DNA from: Locusta migratoria
Lineage: Eukaryota; Arthropoda; Insecta; Orthoptera; Acrididae
Assembly: GCA_026315105.1 (NCBI GenBank)
Contig: CM048746.1
Location: forward strand, 141,652,730 to 141,716,729
Reading direction: 5' to 3'
Length of the DNA: 64,000 bases
The position numbers and the translations under genes are program-made. Below the pieces are notes generated by a model, which saw only the letters and a list, made by a program, of their open reading frames with translations, was not told where the DNA came from and made no database searches. Below are positions 1 to 10,862 of the stretch, in pieces (position 1 is the stretch's first letter; every line of letters begins with the position of its first letter).

Positions 1-53
1 TTTAGGGACTGATGACCCCGTAGTTAAGTCCCATAAGCTATACAAATATTTGA
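1..53 (+). repeat. SINE 3' tail, cut by window edge
   Basis: The first 53 bases carry the conserved tail of the tRNA-derived SINE seen complete at 33418-33619 (GGGACTGATGACCCCGTAG, then a TCCCATAAG block and an ACAAATATTTG end). The tRNA-like head would lie upstream of the window. Orientation is plus. Confidence 0.85.
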
Positions 54-158
54 ATTTTGGACGGTGGGTCAGACTCTTCCTTTGTTATGTATAAATCTAT
101 CAATGTTGTCGATATTATTTCTTTGAATGGAAGCCACATCTGGTCTACACTCTCATTG

Positions 159-404
159 TTAGTTTCGAAAGACTGTTTTTTTTTTTTTCTTCTTTACTAA
201 TTGCTCGAGATACTTTTCAGGCGATGTCTTATGCTTGCCTTCGGTTTTAAACATGTATCTTTGCCAACATATCGAGGATAAGTTAAAGTCGCCACCAATT
301 AAAATTGTATGCTTTGGGAAAGTTTTTGAAATTTGATCCAAGCTTTTTTTGAACATTTTTGCAGTCGAATCGGCTGAGTCAGGGGGGTCGGTAAAACGAA
401 CCAA
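159..404 (-). pseudogene. Endonuclease fragment of a non-LTR retrotransposon
   Basis: The minus-strand reading frame of 81 codons contains ILIGGDFNL, the catalytic GDFN block of the apurinic-like endonuclease that nicks target DNA for non-LTR retrotransposons. Only the middle of the domain is present: no upstream N/E block and no downstream SDH block are seen. The lysine run near its end comes from an oligo-T stretch at 176-188. It is a decayed scrap. The clade cannot be fixed from this much sequence. Confidence 0.6.
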
Positions 405-433
405 TTATTAATTTATTCTGGTTGTCAGGTATA

Positions 434-480
434 ATCGGGGCGGCGCAAGGCACGTGCGAAACGTGCGGCCGCACAGGGCG
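434..480 (+). repeat. Terminus-like fragment shared with the hAT-like shell at 22.8 kb
   Basis: About 45 bases match 22783-22828 with very few differences (core GGCGCAAGGCACGTGCG, then a CGGCCGCAC block and GGGCGGCAC). In the 22.8 kb copy this is the start of an element with an 8-bp target duplication. Here the terminal CAGGGCC is degraded and no partner end was found. Confidence 0.55.
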
Positions 481-1180
481 GCACATCAGCTCACAAGGGA
501 ATGTTCAGACTTGTCATGCCGAAATATTTATTGATTTGTTTAGTACTGTTAGTCTGTATGCAGATTGTTAGCTGCTGACATGACCTGAAAGTTAAACAAA
601 AAATCACGAAAATGTTGTTTTTCCTGCTTGGCGCTTGCGGTGACGGCTGGCCACCCCTGGGAATGGCGAGTCGCGAGCTGTTGTTATGGTGAGCGTTGTG
701 CGCATGATCAGGAGGTGGGTCGTCTTATCGCGGCATTCACTAAAGCCCTTTCTACACGGGAAGTGAGAGCTTACGAGATTACCCATAATGCACCGGTCAC
801 GCCGTCCGCGTACAACCGTACAGCGTAGACGCGTCCACTTGTACAAGATGCACGCTTACGATCGCTAGTAGAAGGAATAGGATGGATCCTATTCTCACGC
901 TCATTGGAAGTGCTTCGCGCATGCGCAGACGACCGAACAGGGAACCGATCTGACAAACGAAGCCAAGTCGGGAATTTGTTTGGCAATGTGTACTTGTCTC
1001 CTGCTCAGAGGAACGTAGTTTTTCGAGTCAGTCGTAAGTATTTTAGGTGGCGATACCGTAGAAGAATTGTATTAAAAATTTAATATAACCTGTGTACAAT
1101 TTTTATTAAGTCCAGAGATATAGCTGTTAATGTGAAATCCAAACACACGTAGAGCAAATGTAAATCAAGAAATTTTCATT
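481..1180. other. No gene recognised
   Basis: Short overlapping open frames lie on both strands at 604-986, where GC content is locally higher. None has a recognisable motif or preferred frame. I see nothing I can name here. Confidence 0.4.
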
Positions 1181-1183
1181 GAT

Positions 1184-1381
1184 TTATCCGTCGGTTCTTG
1201 GTAGTACAACATCTCACTTACTTAAAAGTAGTATTTTGTGTACGGTATATTCTACACGTTCATTTCCACTTAGGTACCCGATTTTCGGCTTACTAGGACA
1301 TATTCAGACTTTAAACCACGTCGAAAACCGGTTATTTACATAGGAATCAATATGGTTATCTACCAAGAACCGACGAAAGAA
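1184..1381. repeat. Short inverted repeat, possible MITE
   Basis: A 16-base arm (CGTCGGTTCTTGGTAG) at 1189-1204 is repeated in exact reverse complement at about 1360-1375, with looser complementarity just outside. The interior has no coding sequence. Arms about 190 bp apart fit a small non-autonomous DNA element. No target duplication was resolved. Confidence 0.45.
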
Positions 1382-1399
1382 TCAGTCAAAATAGCCAAA

Positions 1400-2246
1400 T
1401 CAGTTTGTTGTACATACCAAGATCTGTATCTCTGTTCCCAATAAAAATTGGACACACGTTATATGAAATTTTAACTGCAAATCGTCTTTATTGCCATTTA
1501 AAATATTTGTTATTTTTCCTGAAACATGCTGTAGATAACAGATGAAATATTTGTTTTTGGTGAGCATTATTTGAAGCTTAATCAAAGTGAAAGGTCTATG
1601 TATAGATACCTGAGCTTGTTTATCATAGAGTTCATCATACACACAGGCTTGCACACAGGCGCCTCAAACCGCAATGGTTGGAAGTATGTAATCGCAATTG
1701 ATAATGATGACGTTAACACATGTGAGCGACGTAGTTACGTATGAACTGTACGAAAACAATTACATACATTTTCACAGTGGCAGTTAAAAACACAAATGTT
1801 TTAATCATCACAACATATTATACAGTTTCGAAGAGTGATGTTAACGCGGCGATTCATTTACCGTAAGTTGACAACAAACGAATTACACGCGTAAAGCAGA
1901 TGACTCAACAAATACGTACCACTTGAACGCTGCTTTGTAGTTCGACGGTCTATCGCAAGGGGCGCTGCAGCTGACAACGACTTCCTTGTGCGTATTGCAC
2001 GTCTCGTATAGAAAGGGCTTAAAGAGGAATATCGTTGCACGGTTTTGGTGAAAAGGGGTTTCTGAGGCATGAACTTCCTTTTCATTTCTGCATGGCCCCC
2101 ACAAGGATGGGGCTGGGTGGACCCATGGGTCCAGGGTCAGGTGCTGAAGGGGATCTGAGCCCAGTCCTAAATGATTCAATTTTTTGGTTACCGAAATTAA
2201 AAACAATCTAGAAGAAAGACGTTGAATATTTTTCATTCGTGCAGTT
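1400..2246. other. No gene recognised
   Basis: Open frames here are short and overlap on the minus strand (1400-1654, 1858-2236). They have no recognisable domain. The stretch ends at the target duplication of the SINE that follows. Confidence 0.4.
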
Positions 2247-2258
2247 TCTCTTCTGCCT

Positions 2259-2363
2259 ACGGTTGGATATTTGTGCCGTCCTTAGAATTAGTTCATAAGT
2301 AGTTTGTAAGTTTAGGGACTGATGACCCCGTAGTTGAGTCCCATAAGCTATACAAACATTTGA
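2259..2363 (+). repeat. 5'-truncated tRNA-derived SINE with 12-bp target duplication
   Basis: The body (GGATATTTGTGCCGTCC) and tail (GGGACTGATGACCCCGTAG) match the full SINE at 33418-33619, but the tRNA-like head is absent. The 12-mer TCTCTTCTGCCT occurs immediately before (2247-2258) and after (2364-2375), which marks a target-primed insertion and fixes both ends. Confidence 0.9.
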
Positions 2364-2678
2364 TCTCTTCTGCCTTTCCGGAAATAATGCTGTTACTGAC
2401 AGGGTATACCACATGAATAATATATGGACAAGTGACAATAACAGTTTGCTGTAGAAACTGTGAAATAAATATTAGTAACTACAGTAAATTATTATGAAGC
2501 TTGTGTAGAATTTTCAAGTGTTGTTGAAAAATACATACTTGCTGAAGAAAATTCATTGCACTGTTAAATACAGTTTTTCTGATTGCATTCCAAATATTGA
2601 TTTGGATATCAAGAAGTACTTGACAGCTTTCAAAGGCCTCTTCATATCATTTTGGCGCAATATCTTGAACTCTATTAA

Positions 2679-2679
<1 letters not shown>

Positions 2680-2729
<50 letters not shown>
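2680..2729 (+). repeat. 50-base poly(A) tract
   Basis: An uninterrupted run of 50 A residues. It sits at the boundary of the minus-strand CR1-like fragment but in the wrong orientation to be its tail, so it probably belongs to a plus-strand retroposed sequence ending here. It could not be matched to a source. Confidence 0.8.
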
Positions 2730-2731
<2 letters not shown>

Positions 2732-2739
2732 ATACAGAG

Positions 2740-3245
2740 CAAAGGAATTTCCCTACACCTACATCTACATGGGCTACTCTGCAAATCACATTTAAGTGCC
2801 TGGCAGAGGGTTCATCGAACCACCATTATACTATTTATCTCCCATTCAATTCTCGAATAGTGCGCGGGAAGAAAGAACACCTGAATCTCTCTGTTCGAGC
2901 TCTGATTTCTCGTAGTTTATTCTGATGATCATTTCTACCTATGTAAGTGGGAGTCAACAATATATTTTCGCATTCGGAGGAGAATGTTGGCGATTGGAGT
3001 TTCGTAAGTAGTCCACGCCGCAGCGATAAGCGCCGTTGTTGTAATGATTTTCATCCCAGATCCTGTATCATTTCCGTAACGCTGTCTCCCCTGTATCGTG
3101 ACAATACGAAACGAGCTGCTTTTCTTTGGACTCTTTCGATGTCCTCCGTCGAACCCATCTGATAAGGATCCCACACTGGGCATCAATACTCCAAAAATGG
3201 ACGGACAACGTCGTAATGCTGGTGATTAACATAAAGACTTTATGA
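2740..3245 (-). pseudogene. CR1-type non-LTR retrotransposon: RT C-terminus and 3' end
   Basis: Read on the minus strand this gives a patchy but clear C-terminal part of a CR1-like reverse transcriptase ORF. It includes VRPFLEY, then VWDPYQ, RVQRKAARFV and DLGWKSLQQRR-like blocks, ending near RTIREWNGR. Several stops interrupt it. The 3' end lies near 2760-2800, with the sequence motif CATCTACATGGGCTACTC on the plus strand. No catalytic RT motifs are present because the copy is strongly 5'-truncated. A 41-base version of the same 3' end lies inside another element at 53016-53056. Confidence 0.7.
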
Positions 3246-3666
3246 CATCACTTTGAATGAAAAAAAGTTTCTGAGGCAGTTGGCATTTCATCACAAACTA
3301 TCAACAGGAAACCTGATGCAAATGAAACGACAGCTGAACAACTTCAGCTGTAAGCATCAAATTAATTCAGATCTTTTTTGGCTTTCCTCTTTTTAATTTT
3401 GTAATGCAAGATTTGACAACAATATTTGAGAGCTATGAACAATTTTTTCTTCTGTTTTCAACAGTTTTTGGCTTTTGTAGACCTACAAAGTAATGAACTT
3501 AAAGTTAAAACCACAATCCCATCTCGAAGCATCCTTCAGATTTAGCAGATACCGACAGCTTCTTTGAAATTCTACCCAAGTAGACCGTCTTCATTACGCC
3601 TGCAGTCTGTCAACCATAAAAGGATCCAATGAAGGTTCTCATCACGTTTATGAGAAAAGCTTCAAG

Positions 3667-3669
<3 letters not shown>
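3246..3669. other. No gene recognised
   Basis: AT-rich sequence without a convincing open frame or repeat that I can match elsewhere in the window. It ends at a poly(T) tract. Confidence 0.35.

Positions 3670-3728
<59 letters not shown>
3670..3728 (-). repeat. 59-base poly(T) tract
   Basis: An uninterrupted T run, i.e. a poly(A) tail on the minus strand. Together with the A run at 2680-2729 it faces inward on either side of about 0.95 kb. No retroposed body with a matching end could be defined. Confidence 0.8.
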
Positions 3729-3729
<1 letters not shown>

Positions 3730-4955
3730 GATACTGAGTAGAACAATTAGACATTTTTGTATGATTCAGGGCCGTATTAAGGTAATCGCAAGTACCATGG
3801 CCGTCGGGGCTCCCGAACTAGAGGGGGCCTCGCCATGATCGCCTTCGAAATTTTGTCACTTTTTAACGAAGAGTCTTGTTTCCCGGCAAAAGGAAAAAAA
3901 TCACTGAATTTAGAATATTAACATAATTCAGTCACACTAATCCCGCGATCGAGAGCGCCTTTATTGTTGTCGGTACTTTTCCTTTAACGAGACAGTAGTG
4001 TTGAATACTACGGCAGTCTTACTTCACGTGAACCAGCGACAATAATCATTTCGATTTGTCGCCCAGTCGGCCGCCGATTTGTGTGGAAACACCAGGAATG
4101 TTTGATGACGCCAACAGTCGAAGTTCGCCTTTTTGCGTTCAACGCGGCGCTTTAGGCCCACAACAATGGGTAGTGTCTGCAGAGGCTGCCCTCAGCCGGT
4201 GCAACATCTACAGTTCCCTCGGTTTCTACGAATAATTTGTAAGTAAACTTTTGTTATTAGATGAAAAAGTCTGCATATTCATATTTGCCGTGATATTAAC
4301 ATATAGAAAAACTACATCAGACATTACGATACCGGATATTGCAGCAATGAATTTCTATTTCGTCAGCAGAGGGGACTCCAAAAATACACGAAAAATATTA
4401 TACTATTGTTACTCTAAATAATGCCAAAATGCTGCTTTACTTTATACTAGATGTCAGGAACGCCTTTCTTAAAAAATTGGAAAAATATTTACCAGTTTAC
4501 TACAAAGCCGTAAATAAGATAAATATAGAATAGTTTTAGTGTCACTGTAATATTAAAAACACCTAGTATATTGTTACATTCCTGTATCACCAGTTTTGTG
4601 TTGTCTTAGTTTTAGGTACAAGTTCGTTGTATACGCCATTTAAAAATCATTGTACACTGGAAGGATCGAGAGGCCGAATTGGCCCCTTTACCAATTTTTC
4701 CCATGTCTCCTGATCAAACCGTTAAATGAAATGAGTTGCCTTCTGTGATTTTTCATCTTTATATAAAGTATTGTGCACTATCTTTTAGAGTGTTCTACTT
4801 CAAATAGATTCCTAAATATTAAGATTACCTAGAAGGACCACAGGCCAATTTGGCCCCTCATAGCATCCAGGGCCCGCAATTGAATGTGTGGGCCATGCAT
4901 TTCTGGTACGTATTTTGAAACATACCGTCCTGAAACTGGTTAGAGATGTGAAAGA
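3729..4955. other. Uncharacterised sequence with possible transposon 5' region
   Basis: No long open frame. Two short phrases repeat within it: GGCCGAATTGGCCCC near 4672 and GGCCAATTTGGCCCC near 4843. A plausible splice donor (TTTGTAAGTAA) follows GC-richer sequence near 4240. The stretch precedes a pogo-like transposase reading frame and may be part of that element, but no terminal inverted repeat was identified. Confidence 0.3.
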
Positions 4956-4963
4956 TATTCGGT

Positions 4964-5020
4964 ACATCTACATCTATACACTGCAAGCCACTTTACGGTG
5001 AACATTCCATCTCCCCTCAC
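4964..5020 (+). repeat. Fragment of a dispersed 3'-end repeat (ACATCTACATCTA type)
   Basis: The phrase TACATCTACATCTATACACT followed by GCAAGCCACTTTACGGTG resembles the 3' terminal sequence of a common insect non-LTR retrotransposon group, recognised from memory. Only about 55 bases are present, so this is a small 5'-truncated insertion or remnant. Confidence 0.5.
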
Positions 5021-5041
5021 AGGTGATGGCAAACCCTGTAT

Positions 5042-5895
5042 ATGTTTTGCTGCTTGCCTTGGAGGTATACCACAGACGGACACCAAATGAAGCAATCAAC
5101 AGAAAACACGCGTGAAGATTATGTGATGTGCGACATGGTAGTTAAACTTCTAGACGAGCATGTAAATAGCGCAGACATGCGGCTAGAAACGACTGAAACA
5201 CTCGATATTGCAGACTGTGAATCTACAGACAGCGAAGAAACGGAAGAAAGTTGCACTCATGAAGACCCTTCGAGTGATAGTGCCACGTACTATCATCAAT
5301 TATATCCCAAAGCGTCACCAGCAACTACAATTACATTATCAAAGAAAAAGCGGTGGAGTATTGGTTGAACGAAAGTGGTAAGAAACGCCTACGTGTCAGT
5401 ACTGTTCAAAATAGGTATCGCTTTGTCCGTTCTGAACGTGAATTGTATAGATGGAAAAAGGAAGTCGCTGGACGACGTAAGAGTCGACTGGAAATTGCGA
5501 CGGAGATAAATGCGCGACTTTTTGAGTAATTTACCGATGCCAGACGACAGTCATTGAGTGTCAGCGACACAACTTTTCGTGATTGGGCGTTAGAGATTGC
5601 CAAAGCGACAGGCGCTAAAGAATTTACAGCTTCTCAAAGTTGGATTAGTCGCTTCAAAAGATCACATAAAATTGTGGCACGAAAAATAACAAAATTTGTA
5701 TCGAGAAACAGGTCGGAAAATGAAGTGACTCAAATTGAAATGATAGCAGCTTTTCTTGCGACTGCAAAAAATAAGATCGCCAGTTTTAGTGAACCTTACG
5801 TTTACAATGCATATCAGTCAGGCACCTCCGACTTTCTGCGGTTCTTCTTGAGGTATACAATCCAGTGCCATGCCTATCTGTACATCTGTTTCTGA
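5042..5895 (+). pseudogene. Pogo/CENP-B-like transposase, N-terminal part, broken
   Basis: An acidic N-terminal region (ESTDSEETEESCTHEDPSS) is followed, after a frameshift near 5360, by a region of the CENP-B/Tc5-type DNA-binding class. Visible blocks include RRQSLSVSDTTFRDWALEIA and ASQSWISRFKRSHKIVARKI. One in-frame stop precedes FTDARR near 5527. The two helix-turn-helix-like blocks bind the ends of pogo-type elements in related proteins. Homology runs to about KIASFSEPYVYNA (near 5812) and then breaks off before any DDE catalytic motif, so the catalytic half is missing. Confidence 0.65.
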
Positions 5896-6179
5896 ATTTA
5901 TTCTTCGTAGGCCACGAGTCAGCCAGGTTGTGTCGACGGCTTTTTCAATTTGAGTAGGTTTTTATTTTGTCAGCCATCGCTCCCTCACAGAGAAGCCAAC
6001 AAACAAATACAGGTGGAACTTTTGGAATTCAAATTCAACAATATTACTCTCTCAGTTTACGTATGTCAGTCGCTAGCAATTTCAGTTGTTCTGCTCAGAA
6101 TCGAAATCATTATTTAGGTTTGTTCGTATTGTTTATTTACATATTGTGACTGTGAGTGGGCACGAGAGTCTAATTAGTT
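5896..6179. other. Intervening sequence, no gene recognised
   Basis: AT-rich sequence between the broken pogo-like frame and the hAT-like frame that starts at 6180. The short open frame 5967-6149 has no recognisable domain. Confidence 0.35.
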
Positions 6180-7850
6180 ATGGATACCTCTACAAAAATT
6201 AGTGACTTCTTTTGACCTAAAAGACAAAACTTTAGTGAGACAAATGAGAACCGCAATTTAGATGTAGAATAGAATTCACCATCCACTACTTCAACTGTCG
6301 CCAGAAAAGAGGATGCAAACAACGAAGCAGACGATCCTTTCCTACGTCGTCGTCGCTAAATGAAAAGTTAGTGGATATGGATACAGACAAAACATCCTTA
6401 GCCAGCCAGTAATGATAATTGTAATGATGATGAAAAGCCATATTGTTGGTCTATCGACGCATAGAATTGTTTTTATGGTCTTCAGTGCGGAGAGCGGTTT
6501 GATGCAGCTCTCCAACCTACTCTATCCTGAGCAAGCCTTTTCATCTCCTCATAAGAACGGCAATCCACATCCATTTGAATTTGCTTACTATATGCGTCTC
6601 TTGGTCTCCCTCTGCGATTTTCACCCCACACGTCCCTCCAATGCTAAATTTACGATTCCTCGATTTCTAAGAATATGTCTTACCAAGCGATCTCTTCTTT
6701 TAGTCAAGGTATGCCAAAAATTCCTTTTCTCACCAATTCTGTTTACCTCTTCATTAGTTTTCTACCCACCCACTCTTCAGCATTCTTCAGTAGCACCACA
6801 TTTCAAAAGCATCTATTCTCTTCCTGTCCGCACTGTTTATCGTCCATGTTTCACTTCCGTCCAAGGCAACACTCCACACGAATGCCTTCAGAAAAGACTT
6901 AAATTAATTTTCGATGTTAGCAAATTTCTCTTTTTCAAAAATGCTCTTCTTTCTATTGCCATTCTGCATTTTATATCCTCTGTACTGCGACCGTCATATG
7001 TTATTTTACTACCCAAGTAACAAAACTCATCTACCACCTCAATTGTTTCGTTACCTAATCTAATTCCTTCAGCATCGCCTGATTTCCTAAGACTGCATTC
7101 CATTATCTTTGTTTTGCTCTTGTTAATGTTCATTTTATACGCTCTCTTCAACACACTGTCCATTCCATTCAACTGCTCTTCTAGGTCCTTTGCTGTCTCT
7201 GACAGAATTACAATGTCATCAGCAAAACGCAATGTTTTTATTTCTTCACCCTGAACTTCAATCCCTATTCCAAATTTTTACTTGCTTTCCTTCACCACCT
7301 GCTCGATGTACAAATTGAATAACATCGGAGAAAGGTTACAACCCTGTCTTACTCCCTTCCCAACTAATGCTTCGCTTTCATGCCCTTCGAGCCTAATAAC
7401 TGCGGTCTGGCTTTTGTACAAGGTGTAAATAACTCTCCTTTCCCTGTATTTTACTCCTGCTGACTTCAGAATGTATAGAATATAAAGCTAAAAACCCATG
7501 GTAAATTATTTAATAAAAGATGTGTTGTCAGGTTTGTAGAAGTGTACTTAAATTAGGTGCTGAAAAAACAAAAGGATTGAAACTGAGTGAGCAAAGGGTT
7601 TTAGGGACTGTAAGTTCATATGGTATACATGAAAAAGATCAACTAACGTCTCTTAGGGAAAAGCTATTTGATCACCGCATCTCTCAAGCTCACGGTTTAG
7701 CGAACAAAATTCTGACTTACATAGAAAAAAAAATAAAAAAATAAAATAATAATCAGATTCAGAACTCTGTTGCTTCCACGGTAAAGGAACAATCTGTTAC
7801 CCAACATGTTTTTCGCACAGCTTTTAAGTTTTTCCTGTAGGTTTCAAGGG
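6180..7850 (+). pseudogene. hAT-like transposase N-terminus (TTF-type zinc finger), split by an RTE insertion
   Basis: The first half (6180-6460) begins MDTSTKISDFF, then PKRQNFSETNENR, typical of the N-terminus of insect hAT-type proteins that carry a TTF zinc finger (often annotated zinc finger MYM-type-like). The second half (7482-7850) continues YKAKNPW-like sequence and then KLSEQRVLGTVSSYGIHEKD and REKLFDHRISQAHG, the region between the zinc finger and the transposase core. Stops and frameshifts occur in both halves. The two halves join cleanly if the RTE and one copy of its 7-bp target duplication are removed. The catalytic core is not seen. Confidence 0.6.
6468..7474 (-). mobile_element. 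RTE-family retrotransposon, 5'-truncated copy
   Basis: Minus-strand copy of the same RTE family as 32801-36302. It covers the 3' end, the C-terminal domain, RT motif 7 and the YxDD-equivalent FADDIVIL block (MRFADDIVILSETAKDLEEQ), and stops within the RT region. Frames are broken. The heptamer ATAGAAT flanks it at 6461-6467 and 7475-7481, defining the insertion. At the position where the 33.4 kb copy carries a SINE, this copy is uninterrupted. Confidence 0.85.
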
Positions 7851-8066
7851 GGATGACCCCTGGACGATCATATTCTTGATGGCATCCGCACCCACTCACA
7901 AAACTATTAATTCGCTACTGGTGCAAATAGGGCCCATTTCCCGCGGCCCTTGGTTATACAGCTACGCCATTGCGCAATGCAATTCCCGCGATCTGCTGCA
8001 CGCCTCACAAAGGTGACAAACACAGTTGCTTCTGCTGAGCCTTGCGCAAGCGTAATGGGCAGCGGC
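7851..8066. other. Short uncharacterised stretch before repeat X
   Basis: GC-richer than its surroundings, with an open minus-strand frame at 7907-8302 that has no recognisable domain and runs on into repeat X. No homologous copy is found in the second X locus, so X probably begins to the right of this stretch. Confidence 0.35.
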
Positions 8067-8294
8067 CCGGAACTCTTGTGATGCGTCACTTCATCTTTAC
8101 GTAACCTCACTGCGTCACGGGGAAACTTTGTTTGTAAACAAAAGCTGCGTACTAGATTAACTTTCACTCTATGACGGAGTGTGTGCTGCAGTACAGAAAT
8201 AATTGAGGTGCTGTGTATGTCCGCAGGGCCGAGGAGAGGGGGGGGGGGGACAAATCCCCGGGGCCCGGGCCTTGTGAGGGCCCAGGCTAGTGAT

Positions 8295-8840
8295 GGGAAC
8301 AATCGAATGAAAACAATCGATTCATTCGGTTGTTGGAAAAAAAATAGATCATTCGGTTGTAGTTTTTCGTATCGGTTGAATTATTCATTCATTCTTCTGA
8401 GTGACACCAGTCGGTGGGACCAACCGAATGAAACAACCGATTCAGTCGGTTTGACTATTCATTCGTTCTTTTGAGTGAAACCAGTCGGTGGGATCAACCG
8501 AATGAAAAAATCGACGCAGTCGGTTGGACTACTCATTCCTTCTTTTGAGTGAAATCAGTCGGTCGGAGCAACCGAATAAAATCGACGCAGTCGGTTGGAC
8601 CACTCATTTCTTTTCTTTTGAGTTAAATCAGTCGATGGGGCCAACCGAATGAAAAAATTGACACAGTATGTTGGCCTCTTCATTCATTCTTTTGAGTGAA
8701 ACCAGTCAGTGGGAGCAACCGAATGAAACAGTCAGTCGGTCGTAGTTTTGCGTGTATGTTGGATTAATATTCGTTTATTTTTTTCGAATGAAAGTAGTCT
8801 GTGGGAACAACCGAATGAAAACATGCGACACTTTTGCAGT
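8295..8840 (+). repeat. Left subterminal repeat array of element Z
   Basis: About six degenerate units of roughly 85-95 bp. Each has CAACCGAATGA, then a short spacer, CAGTCGGTTGG-like, TCATTC, TTTTGAGTGAAA and CAGTCGGTGGGA-like blocks. Similar units in the opposite sense occur at the right end of the element. In hAT elements, subterminal repeated motifs are commonly transposase-binding sites, so that role is inferred here. Confidence 0.7.
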
Positions 8841-9477
8841 TTTGTACATTGACTGAATTACAAATTCTTTCTTTTCAAGTGAAAAGAGGCAGTAAGTTTT
8901 TCTGTCGGTTGAACCATGTAATCATTAGTGTTTTAGCTTACATTTCTATGAATGAAACTGACATGCACATCAGATAACTACAGCAGTGCTACATTATACT
9001 GCCATGTAAAAGGGGTATGCCAAAGTTAAAATGCGTATTACTATGTTCATTTAATTATGTACTGAATGAAGTAACTTTTCGTTTTATAATACACAGTAAC
9101 AGTGATTCATATTTTGTTGTAGATTAAATTGTTCGAGGTGCCATCAACGAGTAACTAATTAGATGTTATATCGCTGGAACAGGCCTGCGATCACTTTCAT
9201 TGCCCACCCCAGACTTCAAAAACGCCGACCATCTGGGCCCGATCAGATTACTTTCGCAGACACCAACTATCTGTAGAAGATAAGTGGCCGATGACCACGA
9301 AGTACCGCGGGGAGCGGGGACACGAGAGGGGGTGCTGCCTCGCTTGCGTTTTTACTGCAGACAGCGCCAGCAGGCGCGCGCCAAACACCACACAACAGTG
9401 TCTGGCGGGAGGGGCGGTGTGTGCCATCGCCGATTGTTGTCGGTTTCTTACTGTCTCAATAAAGAAGCGTGGAAACT

Positions 9478-9608
9478 ACAGGGTGTTCCAAAATGATCGC
9501 TACAAGTTTAATCTCGCATACTGTATCTCTGAAGTGGGAACAGGTAGAAACGTGCGGTTTGCGGCTTATTGTTCATACATATCTAAGGTACTAGTAGGAC
9601 AGAGTTAA
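9478..9608 (+). repeat. Mariner-like terminal fragment
   Basis: ACAGGGTGTTCCAAAATGAT at 9479-9498 resembles the terminal inverted repeat phrase of insect mariner-type elements (compare TACAGGGTGTCCCAGC at 39198). Only one end is visible and no transposase follows. It is probably a fragment caught in Z. Confidence 0.35.
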
Positions 9609-9669
9609 GTATTTTAACTTTGAGCATATTTGCTAGATTCAAATTCGAAGACCACTAAAACATTAGATA

Positions 9670-9679
<10 letters not shown>

Positions 9680-9702
<23 letters not shown>
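9680..9702 (+). repeat. Poly(A) run inside element Z
   Basis: More than 20 A residues following AGATATTGTA. It may mark the tail of a small retroposed insertion within Z. No head or target duplication was recognised. Confidence 0.5.
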
Positions 9703-9934
9703 CAACACTTTTTATTTTGTATAAAAATATTTTTATAAAATATTTTTGTATATTCCATCTAATTTGAAGGAGTAGGAGAAGACATACAACATTTATCAGT
9801 GCTGTAAAGTTTCTTCAGCGCGTCTGTATTCGTCAACAGTGTATGAAAACATTCATCTCAAGTTTCATAATTATTCACTCTTGTCACAGATATTTCTGTG
9901 GTTGTCGGTGAAACGGTGTGGAGGTTTATTCCAT

Positions 9935-10440
9935 CCCTCCGCCATGTACTATACAAAACAGTGAACTGCCACTTGTTTTGAAAGTCAAGTGTGCAAAATT
10001 TCATCAAGATCGGAATAAAACTCTATATTGGCGTCGAAGTCTGGAATACCTTCTCTCATACTTCAAACTAAAGTAGATGTAGACGGTAACCATTCTCTTT
10101 CTTTGAAGGTGAAGAGTGAAATATATCATTAAAATTCGAATACAAACGGAATTTTTCGAAGTCAGTAGGTAAAGTACCCTCCGCCATGCACCTACGAAAT
10201 TTATTGTACACAGTTACCTTCGCCTTGTTTTAAAGGTCAAGTGTGCAAAATTTCATCAAGATCGCAGCCAAATTGTGGTTTTTGTCGTAGTTAGTATGTA
10301 AAGTACCCTCCGCCATGCACCGAATGAAATTTGATGTAGACAGTGACGTTCCTCTTGCTTTGAAGGTCAAGTGTGCAAAATTTCATCAAGATTGGAACAA
10401 AACTGCAGATTTGCATGCAATAGAAACACACACACGGACA
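9935..10440 (+). repeat. Tandem repeat of about 125-130 bp inside Z
   Basis: The phrase GTCAAGTGTGCAAAATTTCA, continuing TCAAGAT, recurs at 9984, 10236 and 10366, with a degraded unit near 10110. Each is preceded by a CCCTCCGCCATG-like block. The spacing indicates four units of 125-130 bp, of which the second is decayed. No coding sense was recognised. Confidence 0.7.
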
Positions 10441-10862
10441 CACTGCTATATTTTTAAGATTTGTTTCTAAGAATGTTTCATGCTGAATCACGGTTCATTT
10501 ATACCAGAAAAGGCTGAAGGAGTATGCAAATAAAATCACACAAACTCGATGAATTAATAAAAACATCCATATAACTGCAGAAACCGACAAACACTCCCGC
10601 ATCGACTGAAACCACTCGAACCCACTGAATGAGTGAAAACATTCATATAGCGGCTGCAACCGACAGAGACTGATTTCATTCGATTGTTTCGCATCGACTG
10701 AAACCACTCAAACCCCGCCAGTGAGTGAAAACATTCATACGGCCACAGAGACTATTTTCATTCGGTTGTTTCATTCGACTGAAAAAACCGACTGAACGAA
10801 AAAACAACCGATTGACCAATCGGTTGTTAAAAACTCTCGGTTGTCCCATCACTAGCCCAGGC

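Larger units (their letters stand above)
8288..10854 (+). mobile_element. hAT-like non-autonomous transposon Z
   Basis: A 2.57-kb insertion bounded by inverted termini TAGTGATGGGA...TCCCATCACTA and by the 8-mer GCCCAGGC on both sides (8280-8287, 10855-10862). Terminal motif and 8-bp duplication fit the hAT superfamily. There is no transposase domain. The subterminal regions are packed with the motif CAACCGAATGA and its complement: about six degenerate units in 8300-8830, and more in 10560-10840. The middle holds a tandem array (9935-10440), a poly(A) run and a mariner-like end. X copy B shows the empty site. Confidence 0.85.

Noticed and set aside
2680..3728. One retroposed unit bounded by the A50 and T59 tracts
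   Set aside because: The tracts are in inverted orientation and the sequence between them contains a minus-strand CR1 piece with its own 3' end, so no single insertion explains both.
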